DNA from: Arcobacter sp. LA11
GTDB lineage: Bacteria; Campylobacterota; Campylobacteria; Campylobacterales; Arcobacteraceae
NCBI RefSeq assembly: GCF_001895145.1
Contig: NZ_BDIR01000006.1
Coordinates: forward strand, 124,001 to 188,000
DNA length: 64,000 bases
Reading direction: 5' to 3'
Each line of letters begins with the position of its first letter. Position 1 is the stretch's first letter. Both the position numbers and the translations under genes were made by a program. Positions 44,628-53,516 of this stretch are shown here, piece by piece. The notes beneath the pieces were generated by a model, which saw nothing but the letters and a program-made list of their open reading frames with translations, did not search any database and was not told where the DNA came from.

Positions 44628-46034
44628 TTAATTTATTTGTTCGTTTTTATTTTTTTCAGAAAGTAAAACTGTTTGAGTATAAGGAGAAAAATTTAGTTTT
44701 TGAATTTTATCATAACCATAAACATCTTTATGAAAAGAAACTTTTCCATCTTTTTTAATTGACGATGTTATATAAGTAATATGAACCGGTATTTTTTTAC
44801 TCAACCCCACTGTTTTCATTTCATTATTTAAATATGTTTTTCTAATACTTTTATAAGATTTAGGAGTATAATTTGTAGTAATATGTTTCATAAAGCTAAT
44901 TGGATGTTCAAGTCTTACACAACCATGGCTAACGAATCTAATTTTTTCTTTATTACTTTTAAATCGCCATGTTCCAATGGTATCATGCATATAAACTGCA
45001 TACTCATTTGGAAACATAAACTTAACTCTTCCCATACCATTTGTACTTGAAGGTAGTTGAATAAATTTATATGGAATATATTTCACATGTTTTTTTAAAT
45101 ACTTTTTCCATTTAATATCTTTAAATCTAAATTTTTTAGAATCAAGCTTATAGTTTTTTCGAATTACTATATTTTTTCTCTTTAGGTAGTTTTTATCTTT
45201 TAAAGCATTTGGAATAATTGTCTCTTTTGCAATAGAATCAGGAATATTCCAAGTAGGATTTATAATAAAATATGAAAGTTTACTTGAAAGGATAGGAGTC
45301 TGAGTCTCTTTTTCACCAACTACAGTACCAAAACTTCTGGTTTTTTTCCCTTCCTCATATAAAGAGAAATCAAATGAAGGAACATTTAATTGAATGAAAT
45401 TATCATTTCCTGCATATTTTAAAAGTTTTAATCTTTCAATATTTAATCTTAATTTGTTGTATTCTATTTTTGAAAGTTTACTAATATCCAGTTTTTCAAT
45501 AAGTTTAAAAAAATCTGGATGTTTTGGAGTATATTTTTCAAGAATTTTTTCTATTGAACTATTATTTAAACTATATTGATTAAGTAAAGACTCTTTGTCT
45601 AATTTAGCATTATACATTTCATAAAACTGTTTATTTTTTTTATATTTAGATTTTTTAAGTGTTGAGTTAAAAGAATCTTGATCGATACAAGAGTTATTTA
45701 AATTATTTGCATAATTATAAAATAATTCTTTTAATTGTGCAGATTTTTTTTCACTGTTAGGCATATTTTTTATAAATAAATATTCATCTAAGTTTCCACA
45801 TAATGATGCATACTTATCAGCTTCTAATATTTTTAAAAACTCTTTTTCATTTTTTGTTAAAATATATTCTGGAATTTTATTAATTATTTTTTCTTCTGTT
45901 TTTTCAAGTAGAACTTGTTCTGTAAGAGCTTTTTTTTCTTCTAAGATTGTAACTTTATCACTTGGAACTTGCTTTGTACAACCAACTAAAAATGTTATAA
46001 AAAAAATTGTAGATATTATTTTTACTATTTGCAT
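44628..46034 (-). CDS. Lipoprotein L,D-transpeptidase (YkuD/YcbB-like)
   Basis: 468 residues. Lipobox LVGC at about 16-19. The N-terminal half is helical, with a peptidoglycan-binding-like region; the C-terminal YkuD domain contains MHDTIGTWRFK and the catalytic SHGCVRLEHP near residue 370 (Cys nucleophile, preceding His). Cross-links or anchors peptidoglycan in the periplasm. Size and order resemble YcbB-type enzymes. Transcribed alone, with no Fur box of its own seen. Confidence 0.88.
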   Translation of the reverse strand: MQIVKIISTIFFITFLVGCTKQVPSDKVTILEEKKALTEQVLLEKTEEKIINKIPEYILTKNEKEFLKILEADKYASLCGNLDEYLFIKNMPNSEKKSAQLKELFYNYANNLNNSCIDQDSFNSTLKKSKYKKNKQFYEMYNAKLDKESLLNQYSLNNSSIEKILEKYTPKHPDFFKLIEKLDISKLSKIEYNKLRLNIERLKLLKYAGNDNFIQLNVPSFDFSLYEEGKKTRSFGTVVGEKETQTPILSSKLSYFIINPTWNIPDSIAKETIIPNALKDKNYLKRKNIVIRKNYKLDSKKFRFKDIKWKKYLKKHVKYIPYKFIQLPSSTNGMGRVKFMFPNEYAVYMHDTIGTWRFKSNKEKIRFVSHGCVRLEHPISFMKHITTNYTPKSYKSIRKTYLNNEMKTVGLSKKIPVHITYITSSIKKDGKVSFHKDVYGYDKIQKLNFSPYTQTVLLSEKNKNEQIN

Positions 46035-46102
46035 TATTTCCCTATATTTAAATTAAAATGCGGTATTTTAGCAGATTTTATAAAAAAAAGAAAGTTAGAA
46101 AC

Positions 46103-46125
46103 AAAGGAGTATATTCTACTCCTTT
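46103..46125 (-). terminator. Terminator of the porin gene
   Basis: AAAGGAGTA / TACTCCTTT nine-base stem, five-base loop, downstream of the porin stop on the minus strand, followed by a short T/G tail. Confidence 0.7.
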
Positions 46126-46151
46126 ATTTTATTAAGATTTATAAAATTATA

Positions 46152-47255
46152 TTAGAATGCATACTCTAAAGTTAATGCAAACTTATTATAGTCATCATCA
46201 CCATCTTCGGCATCAACATCTATAAATAAAGCTCCAACTGAAAAATGGTCAGTAATACCATAATTAGCAGTAAGATTTAATTCTTTTTCTTTATCACTTG
46301 CATAATCAGTTTGACCGTATAATGCAGCTAGTTCTAATCCGTTTAAGTCATATCCTACATGAATAAATGCAGTATCAGCATCAGCATCATAAACATGATT
46401 ACCATCACCACCTGTAATTCTATCCCAAGGGTTAATATTATCACCTAAAGATCCAATACTTGCAATACCTGCATCATTATCTGTTGTGATATACCCTGCT
46501 GTTAAATCAAAACCAGAAATATTTGTTCTACCTTCAAGATGTAAAATTTGACCATCTTCAGAACTACCATCTTCATTACTTTTTGCACCATGTGCAGTAA
46601 TTCCAAACATATCATTATCATAATCAGCTTTTAAACCATACCATGAAGCAATATTATCTGCATCATAGTAATAAGGATTAATAACAAGACCTTCAATTCC
46701 TTCATATTTAACATCTAATACATAAGCACCATCATCTTCGTTAAATTTAGTAAATTTTTCTAATACTGCATCTGAATCTGCAACAGCTTGTCTATTTGAG
46801 TAACCTAAAACTACCGTAGTATCAGGAATAGCTGTAATACCTAAAACAACTGCTTCATGGAAATCACCCATCCACTCTAAATCAATCTCTTGTCTACCAA
46901 CTGTTAAACCAAAATATTCATTTGTATATGAAATGTTTGCTGTATGCATTAAAGCTTTTGTATCATCATTACCACCATCATAATCTCCATCTTCTTCTTC
47001 AGAAAAATCATGATTTGCTCTAGCTCCAACTGCAGCTTTAAATCCGTAATAATCTCCAGTTTCATATCCTATATTAATAGAACCCATAGTAAAACCTGAA
47101 TCTTTATTCGAACCACTATTTGATTGTGTTTCACCATATAAAGTAACATCACCACTTACTGTACCAGATTTGATTGCGCTATCAAAACTGTTATCTGCTG
47201 CAACTAAATTACTTGATAATAATAAAGATGCTGCTATTAAACTAATTTTTTTCAT
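46152..47255 (-). CDS. Outer-membrane porin (Campylobacterota Opr-like)
   Basis: 367 residues. Signal peptide about 1-20 (ends NLVAAD). Acidic (many Asp/Glu) beta-barrel strands with alternating hydrophobicity, and an aromatic C-terminal end (KFALTLEYAF) as in 16-strand porins. Sequence pattern resembles the major porins of this group. It lies downstream of a decayed copy of the flavodoxin operon promoter, with about 300 bases between. Substrate specificity not visible. Confidence 0.85.
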   Translation of the reverse strand: MKKISLIAASLLLSSNLVAADNSFDSAIKSGTVSGDVTLYGETQSNSGSNKDSGFTMGSINIGYETGDYYGFKAAVGARANHDFSEEEDGDYDGGNDDTKALMHTANISYTNEYFGLTVGRQEIDLEWMGDFHEAVVLGITAIPDTTVVLGYSNRQAVADSDAVLEKFTKFNEDDGAYVLDVKYEGIEGLVINPYYYDADNIASWYGLKADYDNDMFGITAHGAKSNEDGSSEDGQILHLEGRTNISGFDLTAGYITTDNDAGIASIGSLGDNINPWDRITGGDGNHVYDADADTAFIHVGYDLNGLELAALYGQTDYASDKEKELNLTANYGITDHFSVGALFIDVDAEDGDDDYNKFALTLEYAF

Positions 47256-47315
47256 TTAAATTTTCCTAATTTGTTTTTGCAACCTTGTTGCATTTTCGAA
47301 TTCTAATATAGAAAG

Positions 47316-47469
47316 TCTTTAATGCGACTGAATTGCAAAAGTGTCTTTCTAAACATAATTTACTTTGATTATTTTCATATAGTATTAGACTAATAAATTC
47401 TTATCAACCTCAGCTCTAGATTCATCATAATCTTAGTCATACTTTCTTAAAGTGTGACCTATAATATTT
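47316..47469 (-). pseudogene. Decayed C-terminal fragment of a second flavodoxin
   Basis: Minus-strand translation gives NIIGHT, a stop, then DYDESRAEVDK. After a one-base shift it reads FISLILYENNQSKL, then LERHFCNSVA. The intact flavodoxin at 47583 has NIIGHTSTDGYEYDESKAEVDGNFIGLVID followed by EDNQSEL and DERIDNW in the same order. The copy has an in-frame stop, a frameshift, and no N-terminal two-thirds. It is a remnant, not a functional gene. Confidence 0.75.
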
Positions 47470-47474
47470 ATCCC

Positions 47475-47521
47475 TTTTATTTTTTTCTAAAATTCTAATA
47501 TTAGTAGTAAACTTGTATTCA
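47475..47521 (-). pseudogene. Decayed 3' end of a copy of the 66-residue gene
   Basis: Minus-strand translation reads EYKFTTNIRILEKNK, against KYKFTTNIDIRILGKK at the end of the gene at 49027. A six-base deletion removes two residues and the stop is lost. It lies directly between the flavodoxin fragment and the copied promoter. Confidence 0.65.
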
Positions 47522-47580
47522 GTATTGTATCTTTTCTAAACTTAATATTTAATAATATCAATAACTGTTATCAGTATTAT
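47521..47580. repeat. Copied promoter of the flavodoxin operon, with Fur-like site
   Basis: These 60 bases align without gaps to about 49562-49620, the promoter of the intact DUF2325-fldA operon, at roughly 70 percent identity by eye, including AACTGTTATCA. The Fur-like site 47554-47572 matches 16 of 19 bases of the original at 49595-49613. On the minus strand it now points to the porin gene. Confidence 0.65.
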
Positions 47581-47582
47581 AA

Positions 47583-48074
47583 CTAGATTTGATTTTTTAT
47601 TGTTGTACACCAATTATCTATTCTTTCATCTGTAAGTTCAGATTGATTATCTTCATCAATTACTAATCCTATAAAATTGCCATCTACTTCTGCTTTTGAT
47701 TCATCATATTCATATCCATCAGTTGAAGTATGTCCAATAATATTTGCACCTTTTGAAGAAATTTCTTCATGCATTATTCCTAAAGCATCAACAAATTCAT
47801 CGGGGTATCCATCTTGATCCCCTAAACCAAAAAGAGCTACTGTTTTATTTGAAAAATCTATTGCTTGAACATCTGCTAGACAATCTTCCCAATCATCTTG
47901 TAAGTCACCTTCTCCCCAAGTAGATACACCAACAATTATACTTTCACATTCATTCATTTTATCTACTCCATCATTTGCTATATCAATAAGTTCAAAACCA
48001 TCTAACTTTTCATTAATTTTACCTGCTACTTCTTCTGTATTTCCAGTACTACTTGCATAAAATATTGCTTTCAT
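47583..48074 (-). CDS. fldA: Flavodoxin
   Basis: 163 residues, normal. FMN phosphate loop SSTGNTEEVA at 8-17. Aromatic loop WGEGDLQDDWED near 55-65 and the second FMN loop GLGDQDGYPDEF near 88-100. Single-electron carrier that can replace ferredoxin when iron is scarce. In this operon it follows the DUF2325 gene, two small genes and a 251-residue gene; Fur boxes stand at the operon start. A decayed copy of its C-terminal part lies just downstream. Confidence 0.93.
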   Translation of the reverse strand: MKAIFYASSTGNTEEVAGKINEKLDGFELIDIANDGVDKMNECESIIVGVSTWGEGDLQDDWEDCLADVQAIDFSNKTVALFGLGDQDGYPDEFVDALGIMHEEISSKGANIIGHTSTDGYEYDESKAEVDGNFIGLVIDEDNQSELTDERIDNWCTTIKNQI

Positions 48075-48086
48075 TTTATTCCTTTT

Positions 48087-48842
48087 TTATCTTAATGTTG
48101 AACGTAATGAATACGGAATTAATTTTATTTCATATTCACTACAGGTAATTCCTTCTGTACGAATTCTTATATGTTTATCAAAGTTCTCATTTTTTGGATA
48201 AACTAAATAAATTTGCTTAAAATCACTACTATTTATACAACTTATTGCTTTTTGTATATGTTCATCTATTTGAAGACTTTTTGAATTTATAAATTCCCAA
48301 AATGTAAAAATTTTAGTTCTAAATGAATTTTCTTCAGAGACAATATCAATTGAATCACTGTTAACATCTATTTTTTTACTTTCATTATTTTTAATGATTT
48401 TATTTGATACAAAATTCTTGAAAATTTTATTTCCATCTAAATATAAAGAACAACCAGATTCTTCAAGAATATCTATTAGACTAACTGCAATATTTATATC
48501 TACCCTATTCTTATTTGAAAAAGAAAAATTTTTAAATTTAAAATCATTTTCTTTATTAGTTTTTTTTAAAAATTTATTTATTTTTATACTTTTTTCAATA
48601 TCTAATTTAAAAGAATTCGTACTATTATCTGTATATAAAAGATGAGAATATATTTTTTTTATAAAAATATTAAATAAACTTTGTTTTCTACACGCTTTAA
48701 ATTCTTCTTTCGAAAATTTTAATTTACATGATACTTCTTGATTAAAAAACTTTAGAAACATTACTCTTTGATTAACTATAGATTGAAATTTATCAAAAGA
48801 AGGAAGAGATTCTATATTTTTATTAAATCCTATTTTATTCAT
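48087..48842 (-). CDS. Unknown 251-residue cytosolic protein of the fldA operon
   Basis: Not recognised. Lys/Asn-rich, soluble and mixed helical; contains FKACRKQSLFNIFIKK and a C-terminal SDFKQIYLVYPKNENFDKH strand-like segment. No signal or membrane helix. It starts inside the ATGA overlap with the 58-residue gene and precedes fldA by 12 bases. In Campylobacter an unknown gene also lies next to fldA (Cj1383c, from memory), so it may be a conserved partner. Confidence 0.7.
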   Translation of the reverse strand: MNKIGFNKNIESLPSFDKFQSIVNQRVMFLKFFNQEVSCKLKFSKEEFKACRKQSLFNIFIKKIYSHLLYTDNSTNSFKLDIEKSIKINKFLKKTNKENDFKFKNFSFSNKNRVDINIAVSLIDILEESGCSLYLDGNKIFKNFVSNKIIKNNESKKIDVNSDSIDIVSEENSFRTKIFTFWEFINSKSLQIDEHIQKAISCINSSDFKQIYLVYPKNENFDKHIRIRTEGITCSEYEIKLIPYSLRSTLR

Positions 48843-49015
48843 ACAACTTGCTCATTTATTATTTCATTTGCAATTGAAGCAACTTTTTTATTATCAATAT
48901 GAGAATATTTCATATTCATAATTTTTACTATAGAGCAAACCATTTTTGGATTTGCTCTAAATCCAGAATTCCTAATAACACCTCTAATCTCTTTTTTAAT
49001 TGTTATATCTGACAT
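48839..49015 (-). CDS. Unknown 58-residue protein of the fldA operon
   Basis: Starts MSDITIKKEIRGVIRNSGF and contains NPKMVCSIVKIMNM and KVASIANEIINEQ. Helical and basic, with no signal peptide. AAAGG stands six bases before the ATG. Its TGA overlaps the ATG of the 251-residue gene. Short, but the ribosome site and coupling on a tight operon make it convincing. No family recognised. Confidence 0.65.
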   Translation of the reverse strand: MSDITIKKEIRGVIRNSGFRANPKMVCSIVKIMNMKYSHIDNKKVASIANEIINEQVV

Positions 49016-49026
49016 AATAAACCTTT

Positions 49027-49227
49027 CTATTTTTTTCCAAGAATTCTAATATCAATATTAGTCGTAAACTTATATTTAATATAATTAGAATCTAAGATAT
49101 GTGCTATTGCCAAAAATTCGTCTAGGTCGGCATTTGTAATACCTTTTAAATTCACTATCCTATTTGTCATAGGTTCATACTTATAGTTATTAAACCTACC
49201 AATTTCATTTACTAAAATTTCACTCAT
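49027..49227 (-). CDS. Unknown 66-residue protein of the fldA operon
   Basis: Contains NEIGRFNNYKYEP and ADLDEFLAIAHILDSNYIKYKF, ending KFTTNIDIRILGKK. Cytosolic, mixed alpha/beta. It lies three bases after the DUF2325 gene and 12 bases before the 58-residue gene. A decayed copy of its 3' end lies at 47475-47521, which shows this operon was once duplicated. Function unknown. Confidence 0.65.
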   Translation of the reverse strand: MSEILVNEIGRFNNYKYEPMTNRIVNLKGITNADLDEFLAIAHILDSNYIKYKFTTNIDIRILGKK

Positions 49228-49230
49228 TAT

Positions 49231-49533
49231 TTAATCCTTACAACTATTCATTTTTAAAAATTTACATACTTCACAATAAACTGAACTCGCACTTCTTTTT
49301 GAACAAATTAAAGGTATATTTTTCTTTTTTGCTTCTTTTCTATATTTATACATTGCATTATGATTTAGAAAATCTGTTAACATTAATACATAATCAGTAT
49401 TTAAAGGTATATCCTTTTTACATGAACTAGATTTCTTTCTAGTATCCCAATGTGTAATTGAAAACTCACCAAGCTCAGCAAGTATTCCTTTTATAGTTTC
49501 TATTTTATCTCCACCAATTATTAAAATTGACAT
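49231..49533 (-). CDS. DUF2325 domain protein
   Basis: 100 residues. The DUF2325 pattern is plain: MSILIIGGDKIETIKGIL at the start, THWDTRKKS at about 28-36, YVLMLTDFLNHNAMYKYRKEA in pieces at 48-68, PLICSKRSASSV near 74-85. Three to four cysteines are present in total. Members often sit near iron-regulated or oxidative genes; Cj1384c next to fldA in C. jejuni is an example from memory. First gene of this operon, right behind two Fur-like sites. Molecular role unknown. Confidence 0.85.
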   Translation of the reverse strand: MSILIIGGDKIETIKGILAELGEFSITHWDTRKKSSSCKKDIPLNTDYVLMLTDFLNHNAMYKYRKEAKKKNIPLICSKRSASSVYCEVCKFLKMNSCKD

Positions 49534-49548
49534 TTTTGATTCCTTTAT

Positions 49549-49567
49549 GATAATGAATATCAGTATA
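49549..49567. promoter_or_regulatory. Fur box 1 for the DUF2325-fldA operon
   Basis: GATAATGAATATCAGTATA scores 15 of 19 and lies 15 bases upstream of the operon start. Confidence 0.7.
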
Positions 49568-49594
49568 CTATCATTAGAAAACTTAAAGTTTACT

Positions 49595-49613
49595 AATATT
49601 GAGAACTGTTATC
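49595..49613. promoter_or_regulatory. Fur-like site 2 for the DUF2325-fldA operon
   Basis: AATATTGAGAACTGTTATC scores 13 of 19. It is retained in the decayed promoter copy at 47554-47572. Confidence 0.5.
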
Positions 49614-49678
49614 ATAAAACAACTAATAAGTAAAGATTACATATAATAACTCTTTAAATTTATTAATATGGAGATTTT

Positions 49679-51505
49679 ATGGGTAACTTTTTTTTTAAAA
49701 AACTTTTTTTCATACTATTTATCCCTTTATTCCTTTTTTCACAAGAAGTGATAAAAGAAGATACAACACAAAAAAGTATCGATGATCATTTAAAAGAACA
49801 ACAACTAATTGCACAAGAAGTGATAAAAGATATAAATAATGAAAAATATTTAAATGAAGAATACGAAGATAAAGACTATGAGCAAAAAACAAATTACTTA
49901 CTTAGTAGAATTAATATTAACAAAAGACAAGGTAATTTCTCGGCAGTAAAAAGAGATGAGATAAAAGTTCTTTTGTTAGAAGAAAAACGTGTATTTCAAA
50001 ATACATTAATAGATATAATTTATGCAAAAAGGTCCCTTAAAGATAAAGATTTTTTTGTAAATATAATATCGAATAATATAGAACTTTTAGAAAAAGATAA
50101 ATCTTTTAAATATAAAGAATTTTATGAAGATGAATTAACAAAAGATAATAAAATTTCAAAAGAATTTGTACAAAACTATTTAAGACTGACAAATCAAAAT
50201 AGCCAACAGTTGTTCACGCTTAACTACTTGCTTGATAATATCAATCTATATAGAAAAACTAACTTTTTTATTGATAAATTCAATCTTCAATCATTTATTA
50301 AACTTATTGATAGTCAATCTTGGATTTCTTCAATTTCAGAATTTACAAGTTATAACCTAAAGTTTTCAGTAGGTGAAATTATAGTTGTACTTTTAATTGT
50401 TGTATTCTTTAGGCTTTTAAATACAAGAATAATTACCCTATTAAGTGTTTTTATTAATATACTACTTACAAAAAAAATTGATTCTTTAGAAGAAAAAGAG
50501 AGTGTCCATTATTATATTAAAAAATCTATAGAGAGACCATTGATTTTGGCTCTTTATATTTTGGCTATTAAAATATCATTATATATTTTAGTAAAAGATA
50601 CGGAAACTATAAATAATATTGTTCCTTGGATAAATACTCTTTATATGGGATTATTTACATGGGCAATATACTCACTTCTTACAAATAGTATATCAAACTA
50701 TGCTCAACATTTAGTTGTTAAATATCCAAATGTTAGAAGAGAAATGATTGTATTTGTATTAAGGATTATTAAAATTATTCTTATTTTATTAGTAATTCTT
50801 TTTCTATTTGCACAATTAGGTATTGATATAAAAGCAATAGCTGCTTCACTTGGAGTTGGGGGTATTGCCATTGCCTTAGCATCTAAAGATACTCTTACAA
50901 ACTTCTTTGGTTCTTTAAGTATCATGGCTGATAATTCTTTTACTCAAGGAGATTGGATAAAAACAGGTGGAGTAGAAGGAACTGTTGTTGATATAAGAAT
51001 GAGAACAACAAGAATTAGAACATTTGATAATGCAATGATTACTGTTCCAAACTCAGAACTTGCTAATACAAATATTAAAAACTATTCAAAAAGAAGAATT
51101 GGTAGAAGAATTAAAATGAAACTTGGGATTACTTACGAAAGTTCTATGAGTGATATTATTAACTTAAAAAATGATATTTATGAAATGCTTAGTAATCATC
51201 CACAAATAGCCACTAATAAAAGTGAACCACTTGATAAAACTAGAAAATTTGAAGCTATTAAAAAAGAAGATTTATATGGAGTAAAAAGAACTCTTTTAGT
51301 TTTTATAGATGAATATGATGCAAGTTCAATTAATATTTTAGTTTACTGTTTCTCAAGAAGTCCTGGTTGGGAAAACTGGTTAACTATAAAAGAAGATGTT
51401 TTAATTAAAATACATGAATTAGTAGAAAAAAACAATTGTGAATTTGCATATCCTACACAAACACTTCATATGAAAAATGATCCTAAAGAAGTAGAACTAT
51501 TATAA
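49679..51505 (+). CDS. MscS-family mechanosensitive channel
   Basis: 608 residues. Signal-like N-terminus (about 1-22), a long helical periplasmic region, then several membrane helices (about 235-400). The pore helix carries SLGVGGIAIALASKDTLTNFFGSL near 392-415, the MscS signature, followed by the beta domain QGDWIKTGGVEGTVVDIRMRTTRIRTFDN in pieces and a C-terminal cytoplasmic domain. ATGGAGATTTT precedes the ATG. Gated by membrane tension. Longer than E. coli MscS (about 286 residues), like the larger paralogues. Monocistronic. Confidence 0.9.
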   Translation: MGNFFFKKLFFILFIPLFLFSQEVIKEDTTQKSIDDHLKEQQLIAQEVIKDINNEKYLNEEYEDKDYEQKTNYLLSRININKRQGNFSAVKRDEIKVLLLEEKRVFQNTLIDIIYAKRSLKDKDFFVNIISNNIELLEKDKSFKYKEFYEDELTKDNKISKEFVQNYLRLTNQNSQQLFTLNYLLDNINLYRKTNFFIDKFNLQSFIKLIDSQSWISSISEFTSYNLKFSVGEIIVVLLIVVFFRLLNTRIITLLSVFINILLTKKIDSLEEKESVHYYIKKSIERPLILALYILAIKISLYILVKDTETINNIVPWINTLYMGLFTWAIYSLLTNSISNYAQHLVVKYPNVRREMIVFVLRIIKIILILLVILFLFAQLGIDIKAIAASLGVGGIAIALASKDTLTNFFGSLSIMADNSFTQGDWIKTGGVEGTVVDIRMRTTRIRTFDNAMITVPNSELANTNIKNYSKRRIGRRIKMKLGITYESSMSDIINLKNDIYEMLSNHPQIATNKSEPLDKTRKFEAIKKEDLYGVKRTLLVFIDEYDASSINILVYCFSRSPGWENWLTIKEDVLIKIHELVEKNNCEFAYPTQTLHMKNDPKEVELL

Positions 51506-51517
51506 ATCTACTTCTTT
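51485..51517 (+). terminator. Hairpin at the end of the MscS gene
   Basis: AAAGAAGTAGA / TCTACTTCTTT eleven-base stem with an eleven-base loop covering the stop codon. It separates MscS from the convergent kinase gene. Confidence 0.6.
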
Positions 51518-51529
51518 AATAGAACTTAT

Positions 51530-53092
51530 TTATTTTACATTTGGTATTGTTAATTTAAATACTGCACCTGTACGTAAAGTATCTTTATATTCTACTTTTT
51601 CATTATAAGCGATTATTGTTCCATCTAGATGATTTTCAATAATATCTTTAGTCATATATAAACCAATTCCTGTTCCCAAAGATTGGTGTTTAGTAGTGAA
51701 ATACGGTTCAAATATTCTATTTATTATATCTTCTGGAATACCACCTGCATTGTCTTTGATATAAAGAGTATAACAATTATCTTCCAAAACTGAAGATAAA
51801 ATTACAACACGATCTTTTAGTGTACTATGTTCAAAAGCATCTTTTGCATTATTTAAAATATTTATAATTACTTGAATAAACTCATTATATAAAGCTTTAA
51901 AAAGAAAATTCTCACTTTCTTCTATTATCAACTCAATATCATTTGATTTATAACTTGAAGAAATTAAACTCTTTATATTTTCAACTAAATCCTTAGAAGA
52001 GAATTCACGAATACTACTATCCATTTTAAAGAAGTTTTGAAAATCATTAATTGTTTGAGATAAATATTGTGTTGTATCTACAATAGCATCCATTGTTGTA
52101 TCAAACTCTTTGTCATCTAAAACACCTAATTCTTTCTGAATCTTTATTCCTGATGCTGCTGTTGAGATTGTACTTAAAGGTTGTCTCCATTGATGTGCAA
52201 TATTTCTAAGCATTTCACCCATAGATGCCATTTTTGATTGATTAATTAAAGCTTGTTCACTTTTTTTATTTTCTTCTTCTAGTTTAATCATCTCTGTTAT
52301 ATCTTCACCAGAAGAAATTAGCCCAGATATGTCTCTTTCATCATTATAGACATAAGCTCGTCTCCATAGAATCATTCTTCTTTCGCCATTTTTACATACA
52401 ATATAATATTGTAATTTTTCTACAATATTTGATTCTTGATTAATTGTTTTAAGATATAAATCTATTGCATTTTCCCTATCATATTCACAAACAAAATTAT
52501 TAAACCAATTCTTTCCTAAAATTGATTCTTCTCCATATCCTAATACTTCACATGTTTTTCTATTTACTAAAGTAATATTTCCTTGATTATTTAAAGCAAC
52601 AATCATAACATCTACTAAATCAAGATATAATTGCATCGTTTTTGTTTGCTCCAAGATTGTATCTTGAATCTTTTTTCTTTCAGTTATATTATTTATAATT
52701 ACTACTGAAGATATCCACTTACCCTGCTCATCACGAATATGATTTACAAATATATCTGCCCAAAGAATAACACCATTTTTTCTAATATATCTTTTTTCTA
52801 AAGTAAAACTATCTGTTCCATCTTTTTGAGACTCTTCATAGATAATTAAATCTTTTTCTAAATCATTCTTATGTGTTATATCTTTAAAAGAAAGATTTAA
52901 AAGCTCATTTTCTGAATAGCCTAACATCTCACAAAAGCTCTTATTTACCTCAATAAAACTTCCATTAGTATTTAAATAAACAATCCCTACTTTAGAATGT
53001 TCAAAAATAGATAAATAGTGTTTTTCTAATTTATCTATTACTTTTTTTTGTTCTTTAATGATTGTATTTAATTGGCTAGAATCTTGAGTCAT
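51530..53092 (-). CDS. PAS-domain sensor histidine kinase
   Basis: 520 residues, no membrane helix seen. Two PAS domains (about 22-140 and 145-270; GYSENELLNLSFKDITH, LGYGEESILGKNW). The phosphoacceptor is NIAHQWRQPLSTIS near residue 296, the HQWRQP type common in Campylobacterota. The HATPase has NILNNAKDAFE, DNAGGIPED and GTGIGLYMTKDII. Cytosolic sensor. No partner response regulator is adjacent. Followed upstream by two small genes. Confidence 0.9.
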   Translation of the reverse strand: MTQDSSQLNTIIKEQKKVIDKLEKHYLSIFEHSKVGIVYLNTNGSFIEVNKSFCEMLGYSENELLNLSFKDITHKNDLEKDLIIYEESQKDGTDSFTLEKRYIRKNGVILWADIFVNHIRDEQGKWISSVVIINNITERKKIQDTILEQTKTMQLYLDLVDVMIVALNNQGNITLVNRKTCEVLGYGEESILGKNWFNNFVCEYDRENAIDLYLKTINQESNIVEKLQYYIVCKNGERRMILWRRAYVYNDERDISGLISSGEDITEMIKLEEENKKSEQALINQSKMASMGEMLRNIAHQWRQPLSTISTAASGIKIQKELGVLDDKEFDTTMDAIVDTTQYLSQTINDFQNFFKMDSSIREFSSKDLVENIKSLISSSYKSNDIELIIEESENFLFKALYNEFIQVIINILNNAKDAFEHSTLKDRVVILSSVLEDNCYTLYIKDNAGGIPEDIINRIFEPYFTTKHQSLGTGIGLYMTKDIIENHLDGTIIAYNEKVEYKDTLRTGAVFKLTIPNVK

Positions 53093-53098
53093 TATTTA

Positions 53099-53506
53099 TT
53101 ATCTTTCTACTAAAATATCAGCTTTGTTTTTTAATAAGTCTTTTTTTAAAAATTCTTCTTCTCTTTTTGTAAATTTAGAAGATTTTTTTTCATCATTTTT
53201 TATTATATCATTATTTTTGGCTTTTTTAATCTCTTTCTCATTTATTTTTTTACTTTCTGTAGACTTAAAAACCCTTAATATAAGTAATATTGAGAATAAA
53301 ATGTTAAAAATTATTATTGACCATTTTATTATTATTGCTATTTCTAGATATTCTAACTTATCTTTTAAGGTTAAATACTGAATAATATCATCATAAATTG
53401 CATTAGCAAATAATGCAACAAGAAGTAAAAAAGATATAAGTATAACTTTTCTTCTAAACTTGTATAAATAGTACCAAAAGAGTGCAGATTTTACTTGTTT
53501 AAACAT
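53099..53506 (-). CDS. Small two-helix membrane protein
   Basis: 135 residues. Two membrane helices (about 18-38 and 62-82), then a very basic Lys/Asn C-terminal tail (KKINEKEIKKAKNNDIIKNDEKK in parts) that should be cytoplasmic. No family recognised. Six bases upstream of the kinase gene and 10 bases after the 104-residue gene; may be in one transcript. Confidence 0.65.
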   Translation of the reverse strand: MFKQVKSALFWYYLYKFRRKVILISFLLLVALFANAIYDDIIQYLTLKDKLEYLEIAIIIKWSIIIFNILFSILLILRVFKSTESKKINEKEIKKAKNNDIIKNDEKKSSKFTKREEEFLKKDLLKNKADILVER

Positions 53507-53516
53507 TCTTTACCTT

